Positions 12,305 to 22,257 of a stretch of 64,000 nucleotides of DNA are shown here, in pieces. Position 1 is the stretch's first letter, and the number at the start of each line of letters is the position of its first letter. The DNA is from Piper betle (Eukaryota; Streptophyta; Magnoliopsida; Piperales; Piperaceae), in the NCBI GenBank assembly GCA_033002965.1, contig JAURVB010007694.1, positions 1-64,000 of the forward strand, given 5' to 3'. The notes under the pieces were generated by a model. That model saw only the letters and a program-made list of their open reading frames with translations. It was not told where the DNA came from and ran no database searches. Made by a program: the position numbers and the translations under genes.

Positions 12305-12619
12305 TGTTGTTGACAAGGTAATCCCTATTGCACTTTTAGGGGAGACCTTGTCCATTTTGTTTTTAAAAATCGTTATTTTTCAAACTTTTAATGAGTTTGT
12401 TTTGTTTTGAATATGAATTTCATATCATAGTATTCATCTAGAAGTACGATAGAGCCTAAGAATTTCATCAATGCATTGAATGCTTGCATCATCATCTTGA
12501 GACATCAAGGCTAGATCCAGGTCGGCTTAACTAGATTAAGTAGATTAGTGACGGTTCGAGTCACTGGTAACATTTTCAGTTCAGTTCGTGGGTGAACCGA
12601 ATTGGGGTGTCACATCACT

Positions 12620-12990
12620 TCACTAGCTAGCTAATTAGAAATTTGCTGCCCAATTATATTGCCCTTATAAAGTTTTGGAGCATATTGGTAAGGTGGCTTA
12701 CCACTTAGCAACTGCCTAATGGAGCAACTATTCACCCAGTCTTTCATGTGTTCAAGCTTAAGGGTTGGATCAATAATCCTTCCATGGCTTCTCTAAACCT
12801 TCCTCGTTTTGCTATTATGGTTGAGTTGGACCCGCTTTCAAGAGCTATTATGTATCACTGCCGTATGTGTCGCAATTGTCGGCCAGTCAAGGAGTACCAT
12901 ATTTGGTGGCGCGAACTTTCCTTAGGCGATGCTATGTGGAAAGAAGCTTTTGTATTCCACCATCGTTTTCTAGACTTTTGAACCTTGAGG
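12620..12990 (+). pseudogene. Integrase C-terminus with chromodomain-like end
   Basis: Downstream of LTR F the sequence resumes with the equivalent of the gypsy GPY segment (a YCPYKVLEHIGKVAYHL motif near 12655). A short linker is followed by an open frame (12748-12981) whose end, with the spaced V-K-E-Y-x-I-W-W, L-S-L-G-D-A-x-W and F-H-H-R-F-L-D-F blocks, resembles the chromodomain of Reina-type chromoviruses. A LEDKV-like motif in another frame and a purine-rich tract follow. In living elements such chromodomains bind modified histones and steer integration; this copy is broken. Confidence 0.65.
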
Positions 12991-13011
12991 ACAAAGTTCT
13001 TAGGGGGGAAT

Positions 13012-13297
13012 TATTAATTGTCTTTTTATATTTTGTTCTTAGTTGTCTTTTCCCATTTCAAGTATGTAATAAATTGAGCTAGTAGTGTGGCAAATTATAA
13101 CAATTAATGAGGTAGTTGGATGTTATGGGTGAGGTGAAATTAGGAGATTATAAATATGCAATGAACTCCTTGTGAAGAATGAATTAATGAAAAACATGTT
13201 TATGTAGAATTTAGAATTAGATTATCATATCCCTTTCAAAGTGGAGAACCGATTAGGGATGCCAATTTGGTAAGCAGGGTTTACAGAGACTTTATCA
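13012..13297 (+). repeat. 3' LTR of the Reina-like element
   Basis: Begins TATTAATTGTC (the G of the usual TG is changed) directly after the polypurine tract TTAGGGGGGAA at about 13000-13010. Ends TTTATCA before the target duplication GATTG. Confidence 0.85.
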
Positions 13298-13302
13298 GAT
13301 TG

Positions 13303-14335
13303 CTAAATTTATAAAGAAGGTTAATGAATGTGTAAAATATATCTAAGGTTCTACTATAAGGAGTGACCATTTTTATAAATATTGCATGTTAATTGAATGC
13401 ACCCAAACATTCTTTAGTGCTTGATGTAAAGACTCATTGGAATTCTACTTACAAATTGATTGGTGTGGCTTTAGAATTCAAGGATGTTTTTTATTGTTAT
13501 AGCTGTTTTGATATGAACTGAATATGCCTTTTTTGGATGAATGGTTCCATTTTATTAGTTAAAAGAATTTTTTAAGGCACCAAGTATCCTACATCAAATG
13601 TTTTTTAACATGATTTGTGAATTCAAACTTTAAATAATTTAATGGTGTCATAGTGAATCTTATTTGATGTCGTCAATGGTACACACAGTGTTGGACAAGT
13701 TCAATAAATATTAGAAAGAAATAAATATGATATTGGAAGTTGCTTCAATTTTGGATCCCCTATCGAAATGAAATATGTTGACTACTATTTTACCACATTT
13801 GATAAATATAAGGGAGGAAAAATGGTTGAGGGAGTTCAACAATATTTAACAAGCATGCATAGTGCCTACTCTAATGCTATAAAATCCATGGCTAGAGGAA
13901 GCATGCAAAGTAAGTCCTCAATTAAAATTGGATCAGCACGTGGTGGAAATTCATCAAGTACTTGACCCATTGGTGGATTGAGCAATTGATTAAAAGAAGT
14001 AAATTAGTAAATTTATTATGGAAAGTTCAACAAAAGAACCCACACAAACTGATTTGAAAAGTTTTTTGGCTGAACCGACTATCCTCATTGTTGATGGAGT
14101 AGATGAAGCATTTGATATATTATCATGGTCGAGATTGATATATTGTGAAATACCCGATTTTAGGGAAATTTGGTCAACACATTTTAGTAATTCTTATGTC
14201 TAACTATTGCCTCAAAATCAGCCTTCAATATTGGGGAATAAACAATTGCTTCAATTAGGAGTAGTTTGAATCCAAAAACACTAGAGGCTTTGATATGTAC
14301 CCAAAAATGGTTGAGGAACGAATATAAAGGTAATG
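13303..14335 (+). pseudogene. hAT transposase pseudogene, downstream part
   Basis: Continues the frame interrupted at 4119. In order it shows the I-x-K-V-N-E-C-V-K-Y segment (13305-13350), the conserved T-x-WNSTY block (near 13437), a hAT linker with KMKYVDYYF (13765-13795) and the C-terminal dimerisation region. That region is marked by L-x-S-F-L-A-E-P-T (14055-14085), F-D-I-L-S-W (14110-14130) and a NPKTLEALICTQKWLRNEY stretch (14271-14327). Stops and frameshifts separate these blocks, for example before 13355 and after 14200. In living elements this protein excises and reinserts DNA with 8-bp target duplications. Nothing after 14335 belongs to it. Confidence 0.75.
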
Positions 14336-15056
14336 TACGTTATTATTTTTATATGGTCTACTTTAAATACATATTTCGTTCTCAACCATTCTTCTCTTGC
14401 TAATAATCTCTTTGCACTAGTAGAAAAAGGGTCTGAGATTTTTTATCAAATTTATTTGCTACAATCAATATTGAAGAATGGGAGAATGGTGATTGGTTTA
14501 GTGATGGGGATAGTGCAGTTACAGCTTCATCTTCACCTTGAACATGTGAGAATGTTCTATTTAATTTCTAGTCTACCATTTTTATTATAGTTCTTATAAA
14601 CAATTCACTCTTTGTGCTTTATTTTTTCTTGTAGGACGGCTATGAATTGCAATGGACGAAGAACCAATTTCCAACATTGCTTCATCCCTGCATTTTCGAA
14701 GAATTTGCTTATTTTGAAACTTCTATACATTGATTATATTTTATTTAACTTGTAAATGTGTAGTGGTTAAATTGATGATAGGGTATTTTAGCTGCATATA
14801 ATTTATATTTAGTTTGAGCTTTTTGACGTGATTAATTATTTGAAGGTAGCATTGAAAATATGAGGATGCTTTAATGCTCATTTGTGTTACTCATTTAGTA
14901 ATTTATTGGTGAATAAAGGTTGATTTTATGTATAATATGTATTTATTTAGAGTGTATTACCATCATGATTTATACTTTTTATGTGGCATGTTTTTTGCTT
15001 CCCAAATATGGAGAAATTATATTATAAATGGAAAATTTTGGATGTCCAGTCGGTCA
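14336..15056. other. Unassigned spacer
   Basis: AT-rich sequence after the hAT pseudogene. No gene or termini were recognised. It ends in GGTCA (15052-15056), the left half of the target duplication of LTR copy A, and continues at 17930 on the other side of A. Confidence 0.4.
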
Positions 15057-17929
15057 TGTAAAACCCGTGACTCGAGTCAGAGTTTTACGGGAGTGAACCA
15101 GTCGGTTCAACCGTTGGTTCGAGTCGAGTCAGCTCCATGGACCGCGAGCTGAGTTGAGGCCAGCTGTGAGTTATGAGCGATGAGGGTCATGTATGCTCAA
15201 GTGTACGATGATAACGTCTAAAAGATGATGAAAAATGGGTTATCAAGTATATGGAGGTATACAGTATTGATTGTTATTTTTATTTTATCGCATAATAGTT
15301 TTAGGCCGAATAACGCATTAGGACGCGTTGGATTATATTTGGGTGGGTTATTAGTTATAGAACATATCATTTGGATGTTGCTGTGTTCGTTTGATTTTAC
15401 GGGATTTTTCCCAAATTTTTTGGATTTTTTAGGATTTATTAGGAGATAGTTATTATTATTAACTCGAGTCGGAGTCGAGTCAAGTTTAATTTACAAAAAT
15501 GCCATCGCACGCCCCTTCATCTTCCCCGACACTTTCCCCTCCCAAAACCCTACCGCCGCCTTGTGTCGATCGCCACCGCCGCCACTGTCGACGCCGTGCT
15601 GCCGCCGATCAACGCCGCCCCACCCTGCCGTGCCGACGCAGTCCGCTCGCCGCCACGACACCGGAATCGCCCCACAAGCCACGACGCCCTCCCTCGTCGA
15701 TTCGCCGCCGTCCGGCCGCACCGCCGCCGCTGTGACCCCAACGACCACCCCCTCGCTGTCGCCGACGTTTCCCCACCATCCCGAGCGCCGTCGAGGCCGG
15801 CCGCAGCCCCGATCGGAGCACGCCGCCGCCGCCACCCATTTTTGACGCCGCCGCCGACAGCCATCGCCACCCCGGTTGCTTTGTTTGACACCACCATCGG
15901 ACCAAGCTCGTCGAGCTGGTGCCGATAGACCCCCTGATTGCCCCATCCCGAATCATCGCCGGAAAACTGCCGACACTCGCCGGAAAACTGCCAGAACCAC
16001 CGGAAAATTGGATTCGTGGGAAATTCGCCGGATCATCCGCCGAACGCACCCGATCCAATCTGATCGGACTTCGGACGCCGCTAGGTGCCGAATTCGAGTT
16101 TCGAGCCACGAAACGGAAACCCTAGCCGTCGCCGATTTTCGACGACGCGAGGTATAATTTATTTTAACTTAATTATTTGAAAGTATTGATTATTAGAATT
16201 GCATGCTAGGATTGGTGAATTGTGTGTTATAATAATATATATAAATGTAGATTTGATTAAGGATAAATTGTGAAATTTGTTTGATTGAGTGGTGTTAAAA
16301 ATGGAGGCTAAGAAACTAATTAGGGTAACTAGGTAATGATCATGATCTAATGCAAACTAGCCTAAGTAGACTTGCTAGAATTGATATAGGTTGATGTGTG
16401 TTGATTGATGCGTGATTGTGTTGAGTGTGTGTGCATGCTATAGGATGTGTGATTCATCATGCGGGCGTTAGTTTTTAGCTTGATTATGTAGGTACGGTGT
16501 AGGAGCTCGCCGCCTAGGCGCGTGGACCCGTTTGGAGCTTCTACCAGGTCCGTTTAGGACTCGTTCTCTGTTTTACGCTACTCTATTGTGTATTTGATTT
16601 ATTACATGCAAGACGTGTTAAGTGGCATTTTATCGGATCCCACTTAACTCGGGCCATTTAGCCAACAATTTTCCGGATTAATAACCCTCGAGGATGAGAT
16701 CCCTCGAGTTTGTTTTCAAACTTCAGATCCAGCTCACGTTGCCTTCGGGCCTATTGTATAAATCCCAACCCAGACCTATATATATGTATAGTTTTCGCAT
16801 TTTTGTGAGAGATTGAATGAGGGAAATCCGACTACCGTGCTACGTGAGCGGGCACGTGTGTGTCGATAGTGGGCTCTGGAATGGTGTGCGGGCTGTTTCA
16901 TTCCCGAGGGATCCTGACAACTCCACCTTGAGTTCCTCAAACCCGGAGAAGTGTGGAGGTTCACGGGTACTGCATTGCAGCGCATGTCTAGACTTGTGGT
17001 TTCAAAGGGTACTAAAGGCGACTGCCTGAGAGTACTCGGCCTTCGTGCTCAAGGCTAGGAGTAATATGGAAGGTGCAGAGGGCAGAAAGGAATGAGATTT
17101 GATGCGAGAAGCGATAGAGAAATGGCCAAGGTATGAGAATGAGAAAGAAAGGGGGACGCTGTCGACCCTAGGGCGACGGCTCCCGTATGTGCCCTGATGA
17201 GAGTTCTTGAGGAAGTATATGGTTTTCATTCAACAGGAGAGTTTGCTCTCCTGTGCCAGATTGATATTAGTTATTTTCCTGGGCCGGTAACACTCGTTAC
17301 TGACGGTTTTTCTATATATATGTAGGTGAGGAATGCGAGCAATGAAAGCTGTCGGGACTGCGGAGGAGCAGCACGGAACCGCGCACACATGTACCTGCCG
17401 CGTGTAATGTATAATGATGGTTGTTTAATGCTATGTGAATGATTGTTAGAATGTTTTTGTCTTGATGAATTGCCTGTTATGAAATGAACGGATAGATGTG
17501 AATGAGCAGGGAGCCTTGGAGTTCAGCCTCGGCTTAGATGAAAACAAATGAGATAATAATGGAATGCCACGGTAGATTGTTACGTTTTGTCGTATTTTGA
17601 TAAAATATTTACATACCTTTGTTGTGGACAGGTTGGCCCTTATTGCACTTTTAGGGAAAACTCTGTCCGTTTTTACGTAGTAGTATATATTTTCTTTTGG
17701 TTTCTTATTTATTGTTTTGTCTTGTTTTTGCTTGTACATCATAGCATGCATGTAGGACCGCGTTAGAACCCAATCGTTCTCATTCATGCATTTCATGTTT
17801 GCATCTCCATCTTAAGACGCCGAGGGCAGATCCGGGTCGGCTTAACCGAACCCAGTAGATTAGCGAACGGTTCGGTCGCCGGTGACATTTCTGGGTTGGT
17901 TCACGGGTGAGCCGAAACTGGGTGTTACA
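15057..17929 (+). mobile_element. Solo LTR copy A (2.87 kb)
   Basis: Begins TGTAAAACCCGTGACTCGAG and ends ACTGGGTGTTACA, flanked by an exact 5-bp target duplication GGTCA (15052-15056 and 17930-17934). It is clearly homologous to copy B over its whole length. Landmarks are the palindrome TGACTCGAGTCA at 15068-15079, a second GAGTCGAGTCA at 15121-15131, a pair at 15461-15483, a GC-rich block (15499-16150), a donor-like GAG/GTATAAT at 16151, an acceptor-like TATGTAG at 16491, and TATA-like CCTATATATATG near 16777 and TTCTATATATATGTAG near 17310. Open frames in the GC block are on both strands and are not conserved between copies. With no partner LTR I infer a solo LTR, possibly of a Tekay/Del-type gypsy element. 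Confidence 0.8.
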
Positions 17930-19496
17930 GGTCATTTGGCTAAACGAAGAAATTCTATGTTTGGTTTGTTTTTATTTTATTGAGTTCAATAGGTCGAATT
18001 TGGTAACTGACACTTTAGATGTCAGTTGGACTTGGTCATTTAGTCATCTACGCCCACCCCCAGGTGTTGCCTTCGTGCAGCTTGGAGTAGTCATATGCAT
18101 ATGTAAAGTCACACACTTAGTTACAGTAGGGGTGCTACCTCTCTTGTGACTTGAAGTTCTCATATTAAGAACCCTAAGTGTAAGATTCTTCCTATGGTAG
18201 GATGATTAGCATGAATAAATGATAAGTCATGTAAGGTTTCTTGTCTTTGTTACGTCTTAGACTTGGGCATTTCGGATTTTAATGGTGAAACATTATTTAT
18301 GTGGATTACATGATAAATTTCTCTATGATAAGGTTTAGTTGAACTAAAGCAATTAATTGATTGTTCAATTGTGTTTTGAATACTTCGGAACATTGTGATA
18401 TTTCAGATTATATTTGGACATGTTATGGTGAACATGTTGTGGACATGAAATTATTGGACAATGATGTTGGACTCAAACTTTAAGTCTTGGACTTGGACTT
18501 GTACAAGTGCTAAAGCTTTGAAGACCTCTTTAAGACCAGAATGTTTATATGAAGTCTAAAGTTTTAAATGTGTTGAACTTGGAATTCAAACTTGATTGAG
18601 AAACTTGTGTTGGAGTATAGTGGAACCTTCTTCACATTAATGCTCAAGTAGTTTGGAGCTATGGACAAGCTTGACCTATTCTACTATAAATAGGAGGCTT
18701 GGTGTGTGGAGGAAGTTTGGAGCTTCAATGGTATATTTGTTAGGAGAAAAGGAAGAAAGTTTGAAAATTGGAATTTGGGATTGGGTATGTTTTACTAAAG
18801 GTACATTTGCCAAGTTTTCAACTTTAGATTGAAGAGAGTGTGCTATAATTGGTTATTGTATTTAAATCTCTCAAGTGATCCCGTTGTAAAAGATTTGGTT
18901 GATCTTATAAGGAATTGTTGTAAACAAGATCGGGTGTGATCTTGTGGTATATGCTTGCACTATTGGGCTATCATACACTTTGTGTGTGAAGTGGGGTTGT
19001 GTGGTATTATAATTGTAAGTGTCAAATTTGGCTTATGAAGTCAAATTTGTATTTATTACCTTACTCTCGGTTGATCTAATTCAGTTAACTTATTTGTTTC
19101 ACATATTATATATGGTTTGTACAACAAATAAGATTGGTTACAAATTTGTTAATAGATCATTTGTTGATTTGCTAGAGTTATACTTATTATATTTTTTTAT
19201 CACTTAAAAGTATAATTACTTTATATTGCATGATTGATTTTAATTAAGATGTTATAGAAATGTTTTGAACTCGATTAATTACCTCTCGTGCTTTGGTGTT
19301 TGAATTCTATCCTTCATCCAAAATTTTCAAACTTAAGCCTCCTTGAGGGTTGAGGTTGGCTTACATAATATAACTCTAATAAGTAGTCCTACAAATAACT
19401 TTCTGAATTATAGCATAATGGTTTGGTATGTGTCTGGGCCAAATTGGGTGTTTCACCATGCGTGGGATCTGAGTACTGATGCCTAGCAGTGTGCAC
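17930..19496. other. Unassigned spacer with a TATA-like element
   Basis: AT-rich. A convincing TATA motif, CTACTATAAATAGGAGG, lies near 18681-18697 and is followed by leader-like sequence, so an LTR or a decayed promoter is possible, but I could not find TG/CA ends with a target duplication. No coding frame is supported. Confidence 0.4.
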
Positions 19497-20348
19497 CATG
19501 GTTGCATGAATCGGAATCGGAATCGGAATCGGTTTTCCAGGGAGTCGGAATCGGAATCGGAATCGGTCTGAATCGGCCAAAAATCGGTTCAGTTGAATCG
19601 GTCCAAATTAATTTAATCGGTCATATATAATAATTTGACAATTTATAATATAAATATATTAAAATTGGGTATTGATGTTATTTTGATATTATTATGTGTA
19701 TTATAGTTTCTGATATTTTTAAATATTTTTTAAGATTTTTTTAAATTATTTAGAATTAATTATTATTTTTGACTCAAGTTAACTTTTAATTACGAGAATG
19801 CCACTCTTTACCCCCCGCCGCCGCCGCCGCCGGCCCGGTCGGCGGCGAGTCTCGCGGCGGCGATGTCGGAGGATGTCGGCAGCTCGGTCGGACGAACAGT
19901 CGGCGGCCCGCAGCCGGCAGCAAGGCGGCCCGCAGCCTGCGGCGAGTCGGCGGCGATTCGTGCGTCATGGCCCGATTCGGTCCGGCCACACGTCGGCGGC
20001 GACGTTGCGAGGTCGGCGGCGAGCCCGGAGTCGGGGACGCACGGCAGAGGGCGGAAACGGGGCGGCGGCGGGCGGACGAGCGGCGGCGGCGTGGGGGAGC
20101 GGGTTTGATTTTCGGTTTTTAAAATCCAAATTACCATTTTACCCATGCTTAAATAATTTAATAAAAATCATACCTAGGGTATTTTAGTAATTTCATAAAA
20201 ACCGATTCTGATTTAAATCGGTCCAACTCGGCCGATTCCGAGGCCGATTCGGGGTCGACCGAGTCGGACCGAAATCGGATCGGCGCGATACCGATCCGAT
20301 TTAAATCGGCTCGATTCCGCACGGAATCGGCCGATTCGTGCATCATGG
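19497..20348. mobile_element. hAT-like non-autonomous element 1
   Basis: Flanked by an exact 8-bp target duplication GTGTGCAC (19489-19496 and 20349-20356), the size typical of hAT elements. The ends are inverted: left CATGGTTGCATGAATCGG, right CCGATTCGTGCATCATGG. Subterminal arrays of the hexamer GGAATC (19509-19575) face inverted CCGATT motifs at the right end (20195-20340). The interior (about 19660-19815) resembles the AT-rich part of the 2.9-kb LTR family, including the TTGACTC...GCCAC block, and is followed by a GC-rich block to about 20105. It encodes no transposase. Confidence 0.75.
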
Positions 20349-21960
20349 GTGTGCACTAACTGAGTCCACCAAGCTCCAGCTCCATTTACCAACACTTACT
20401 TCCCACTTCGAATGAGTATTAAGTACCGAACACCAAGTACTAAGCAAGCAAGCCATACCGATCACCATCGACCAATCCAAGGCAGTATGGGTACTACTGA
20501 GTATTATCGAGTGTTGCCAAGTGTTGTCAAGCATCCGCGATGGCTATTAATAACTAACTAGCTGTCCCAATTAATACCAAGTGTCTGTGAGTGTTCTTGA
20601 GAACCATCAAGCGCCACCAAAATTTCTCAATTCCTACCATGCATCATCAAGTACTACTGAGAACACCCAAAGGCAATTGAGCATGTCCACTCCCAAGCAT
20701 GACCAAGCATCACAGGTACTATCGAGCATTCATGAGCAATAATTACTCCTAGGTAGTATTAAGCAGTACCACATACAACCGAGCACAATGAGGTTATTGA
20801 GCATTGCTACTGCTACTGTGCATTGATCACTTATACTAGTACAGTGGCCAACAACACCTAGGAACCGACTACTGGGCTCCCAATGGGTTGTTCTGTAACT
20901 TGGTCTTATGTGCTTGTGATCGGGCTGTACAACCCTCTTGAGAGATCACCTACCTCCCTACATAGTAAAAGAAATTTATGCTAATCTCTTAAGAATGGTC
21001 AACGAAGAAGATGTACTAGCATATGATGGCCAAAATGGAACAATGCTTAAAGCATGCAACTCTTTCACTTGAACCAACACTTGTATGATCATTCTATGTG
21101 TTCAATCTGTCCAAAACAAGTAACACAATATTAGCTTGCCCTCTTTGCTTCTTCAATACTTAGTGAAATTCTCGTTCACTAAAATTTTAGGTTCATTGTG
21201 GGTGCAAGCCCAAAAACTTACCCTATTTGCAACATCATCTTTGTCCTCAACGAATGATAATTAACCACTTTAAAAGAATGACTTAGGCCTATCCATTTAA
21301 ACTTAGTCCAAATCCTCGTACCAAGATAAATGAGGGGAAGGATAAAGACAAACTACTAAATTAATAGATTAAGCAAGCATAGTGCTAATTTGACTCAAAA
21401 ATACATTTTAGACAAGATCCACCACCCATTACCTTGGTGAGGTCAAATCCTCTACCCTCAAGGTAATTTAGTCATGTTAATTATAACACATTTTTAATTA
21501 AAGTTTTAACCAAGCCCTTACTAAAATAGTATAAAAGTCAATTAATATTTTTTTTATAATAAATTAAAATTCTTTGAGAGGTAAAATTTAACGTGAGCTA
21601 TACTTCATACATTGTAGTAAATCTTATATAGCTAAACTTCATACATTTTAGTGAATCTTATATAATAAGATTTACTTGTATGGAAAGTAGAATAAATAAA
21701 TAGGAGGTTGGTAAATTTTTATGTTTGTAGACATTAAAAATAATTTTTATTATAATAATTTTGATAATTTAATTTAGGCAAAAGGATTAAATATGTAAAT
21801 GCCCTAATTATATATTTTTATATTTATTTATATAAATATTAGGTTGTGGGACCCACTAAATCATTCGGAGTAAAATTGTATCTTATACTAGTAATAAAAG
21901 CTCAAGTTTTTTTCTAAAAAAAAAATTACAGCTGGCCAAAAATTTTAACAGTAATGAGAT
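20349..21960. repeat. Spacer with degenerate short repeats
   Basis: From about 20385 to 20830 the sequence is built from loose 8-12 base variants such as CCAAGTACTA, CCAAGTGTTG, CGAGCATTCATGAG and TCAAGTACTACTGAG, which suggests an old minisatellite or a low-complexity LTR. The section 20940-21260 reads like retroelement leader sequence but has no recognised ends. From 21400 to 21960 it is very AT-rich, with GTGGGACCCACTAA at 21846, a motif also present near the MITE-like insert at 44.1 kb. Confidence 0.4.
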
Positions 21961-22082
21961 TAGAGAATGGTCTTTATTTTAGGGGCGGCTTACCAGGAAG
22001 AGTCTTTTACCGGGAATGCGATTAGAGAAAAGTCTTTCTCTAAGGCTCCTTCCTTGAAAGAGACGACGCAACCGGAGCTGTT

Positions 22083-22090
22083 TTTATATC
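22083..22090 (+). promoter_or_regulatory. Possible TATA box of the LITAF gene
   Basis: TTTATATC lies about 170 bases before the start codon, followed by a C/A-rich leader (CCCCACGCCCCACATCACC). The position and context fit a plant core promoter, but this is inference from sequence only. Confidence 0.4.
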
Positions 22091-22257
22091 CCCACGCCCC
22101 ACATCACCTACGCACATCCGTCTCCGTCAAACCATACGCCTTCGTCTTTCTCATTTCTCGTTTCTTCCTCAAAACAATTAGTAAGAAAGATTCGTGGGTG
22201 TTGTGGTTGTTGGTGTTGTGAAATCCAGGTTTTGGATAAAATAATAGTGAAGGAAGG

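Larger units (their letters stand above)
6556..12614 (+). mobile_element. LTR copy F (2.9-kb family), itself interrupted by LTR G
   Basis: Begins TGTAAAACCCATGACTCGAG and ends GGGGTGTCACA. It is flanked by TCGCT (551-555 of the 6.5-kb block) and TCACT (12615-12619), a target duplication with one mismatch. Removing G (6691-9888) and one copy of its duplication leaves about 2.86 kb, the same size as A and B. It carries the family order: an AT-rich start with GACTCGAGTC motifs, a GC-rich block (about 10200-10810), a GTATAATT donor-like site, TAGGTATGGAGTAGG, a TATATAG-type box, and a GGAGAC-type 3' part. It contains a perfect AT microsatellite at 12261-12300. No partner LTR is seen. It disrupts the integrase of the Reina-like element. 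Confidence 0.8.
4120..13297 (+). mobile_element. Ty3/gypsy retrotransposon, Reina-like chromovirus, decayed and nested
   Basis: LTRs of 287 and 286 bp (4120-4406 and 13012-13297) bound the element, with an exact 5-bp target duplication GATTG at 4115-4119 and 13298-13302. A primer-binding site resembling initiator Met follows the 5' LTR, and a polypurine tract precedes the 3' LTR. The interior keeps gag-like (about 5480-5800) and integrase-like (about 5970-6555, then 12640-12990) remnants ending in a chromodomain-like stretch. Protease, reverse transcriptase and RNase H are not recognisable, so the interior carries a deletion. Many stops and frameshifts are present. Copy F (6556-12614) interrupts it. 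Short LTRs plus a terminal chromodomain suggest the Reina lineage; that lineage name is inference. Confidence 0.8.

Noticed and set aside
15491..16157. Overlapping open frames of 78-166 codons on both strands in the GC-rich block of LTR A
   Set aside because: Frames are open on both strands because the block lacks A/T-rich stops. The start codon is not kept in B, C or F, and the products are low-complexity P/R/A/S strings.
19798..20187. 129-codon Arg-rich frame in hAT-like element 1
   Set aside because: Lies in a CGG/CCG-rich segment with opposing frames open; no family resemblance.
21967..22221. 84-codon frame upstream of the LITAF gene
   Set aside because: Overlaps the presumed promoter and leader of that gene and has no domain.
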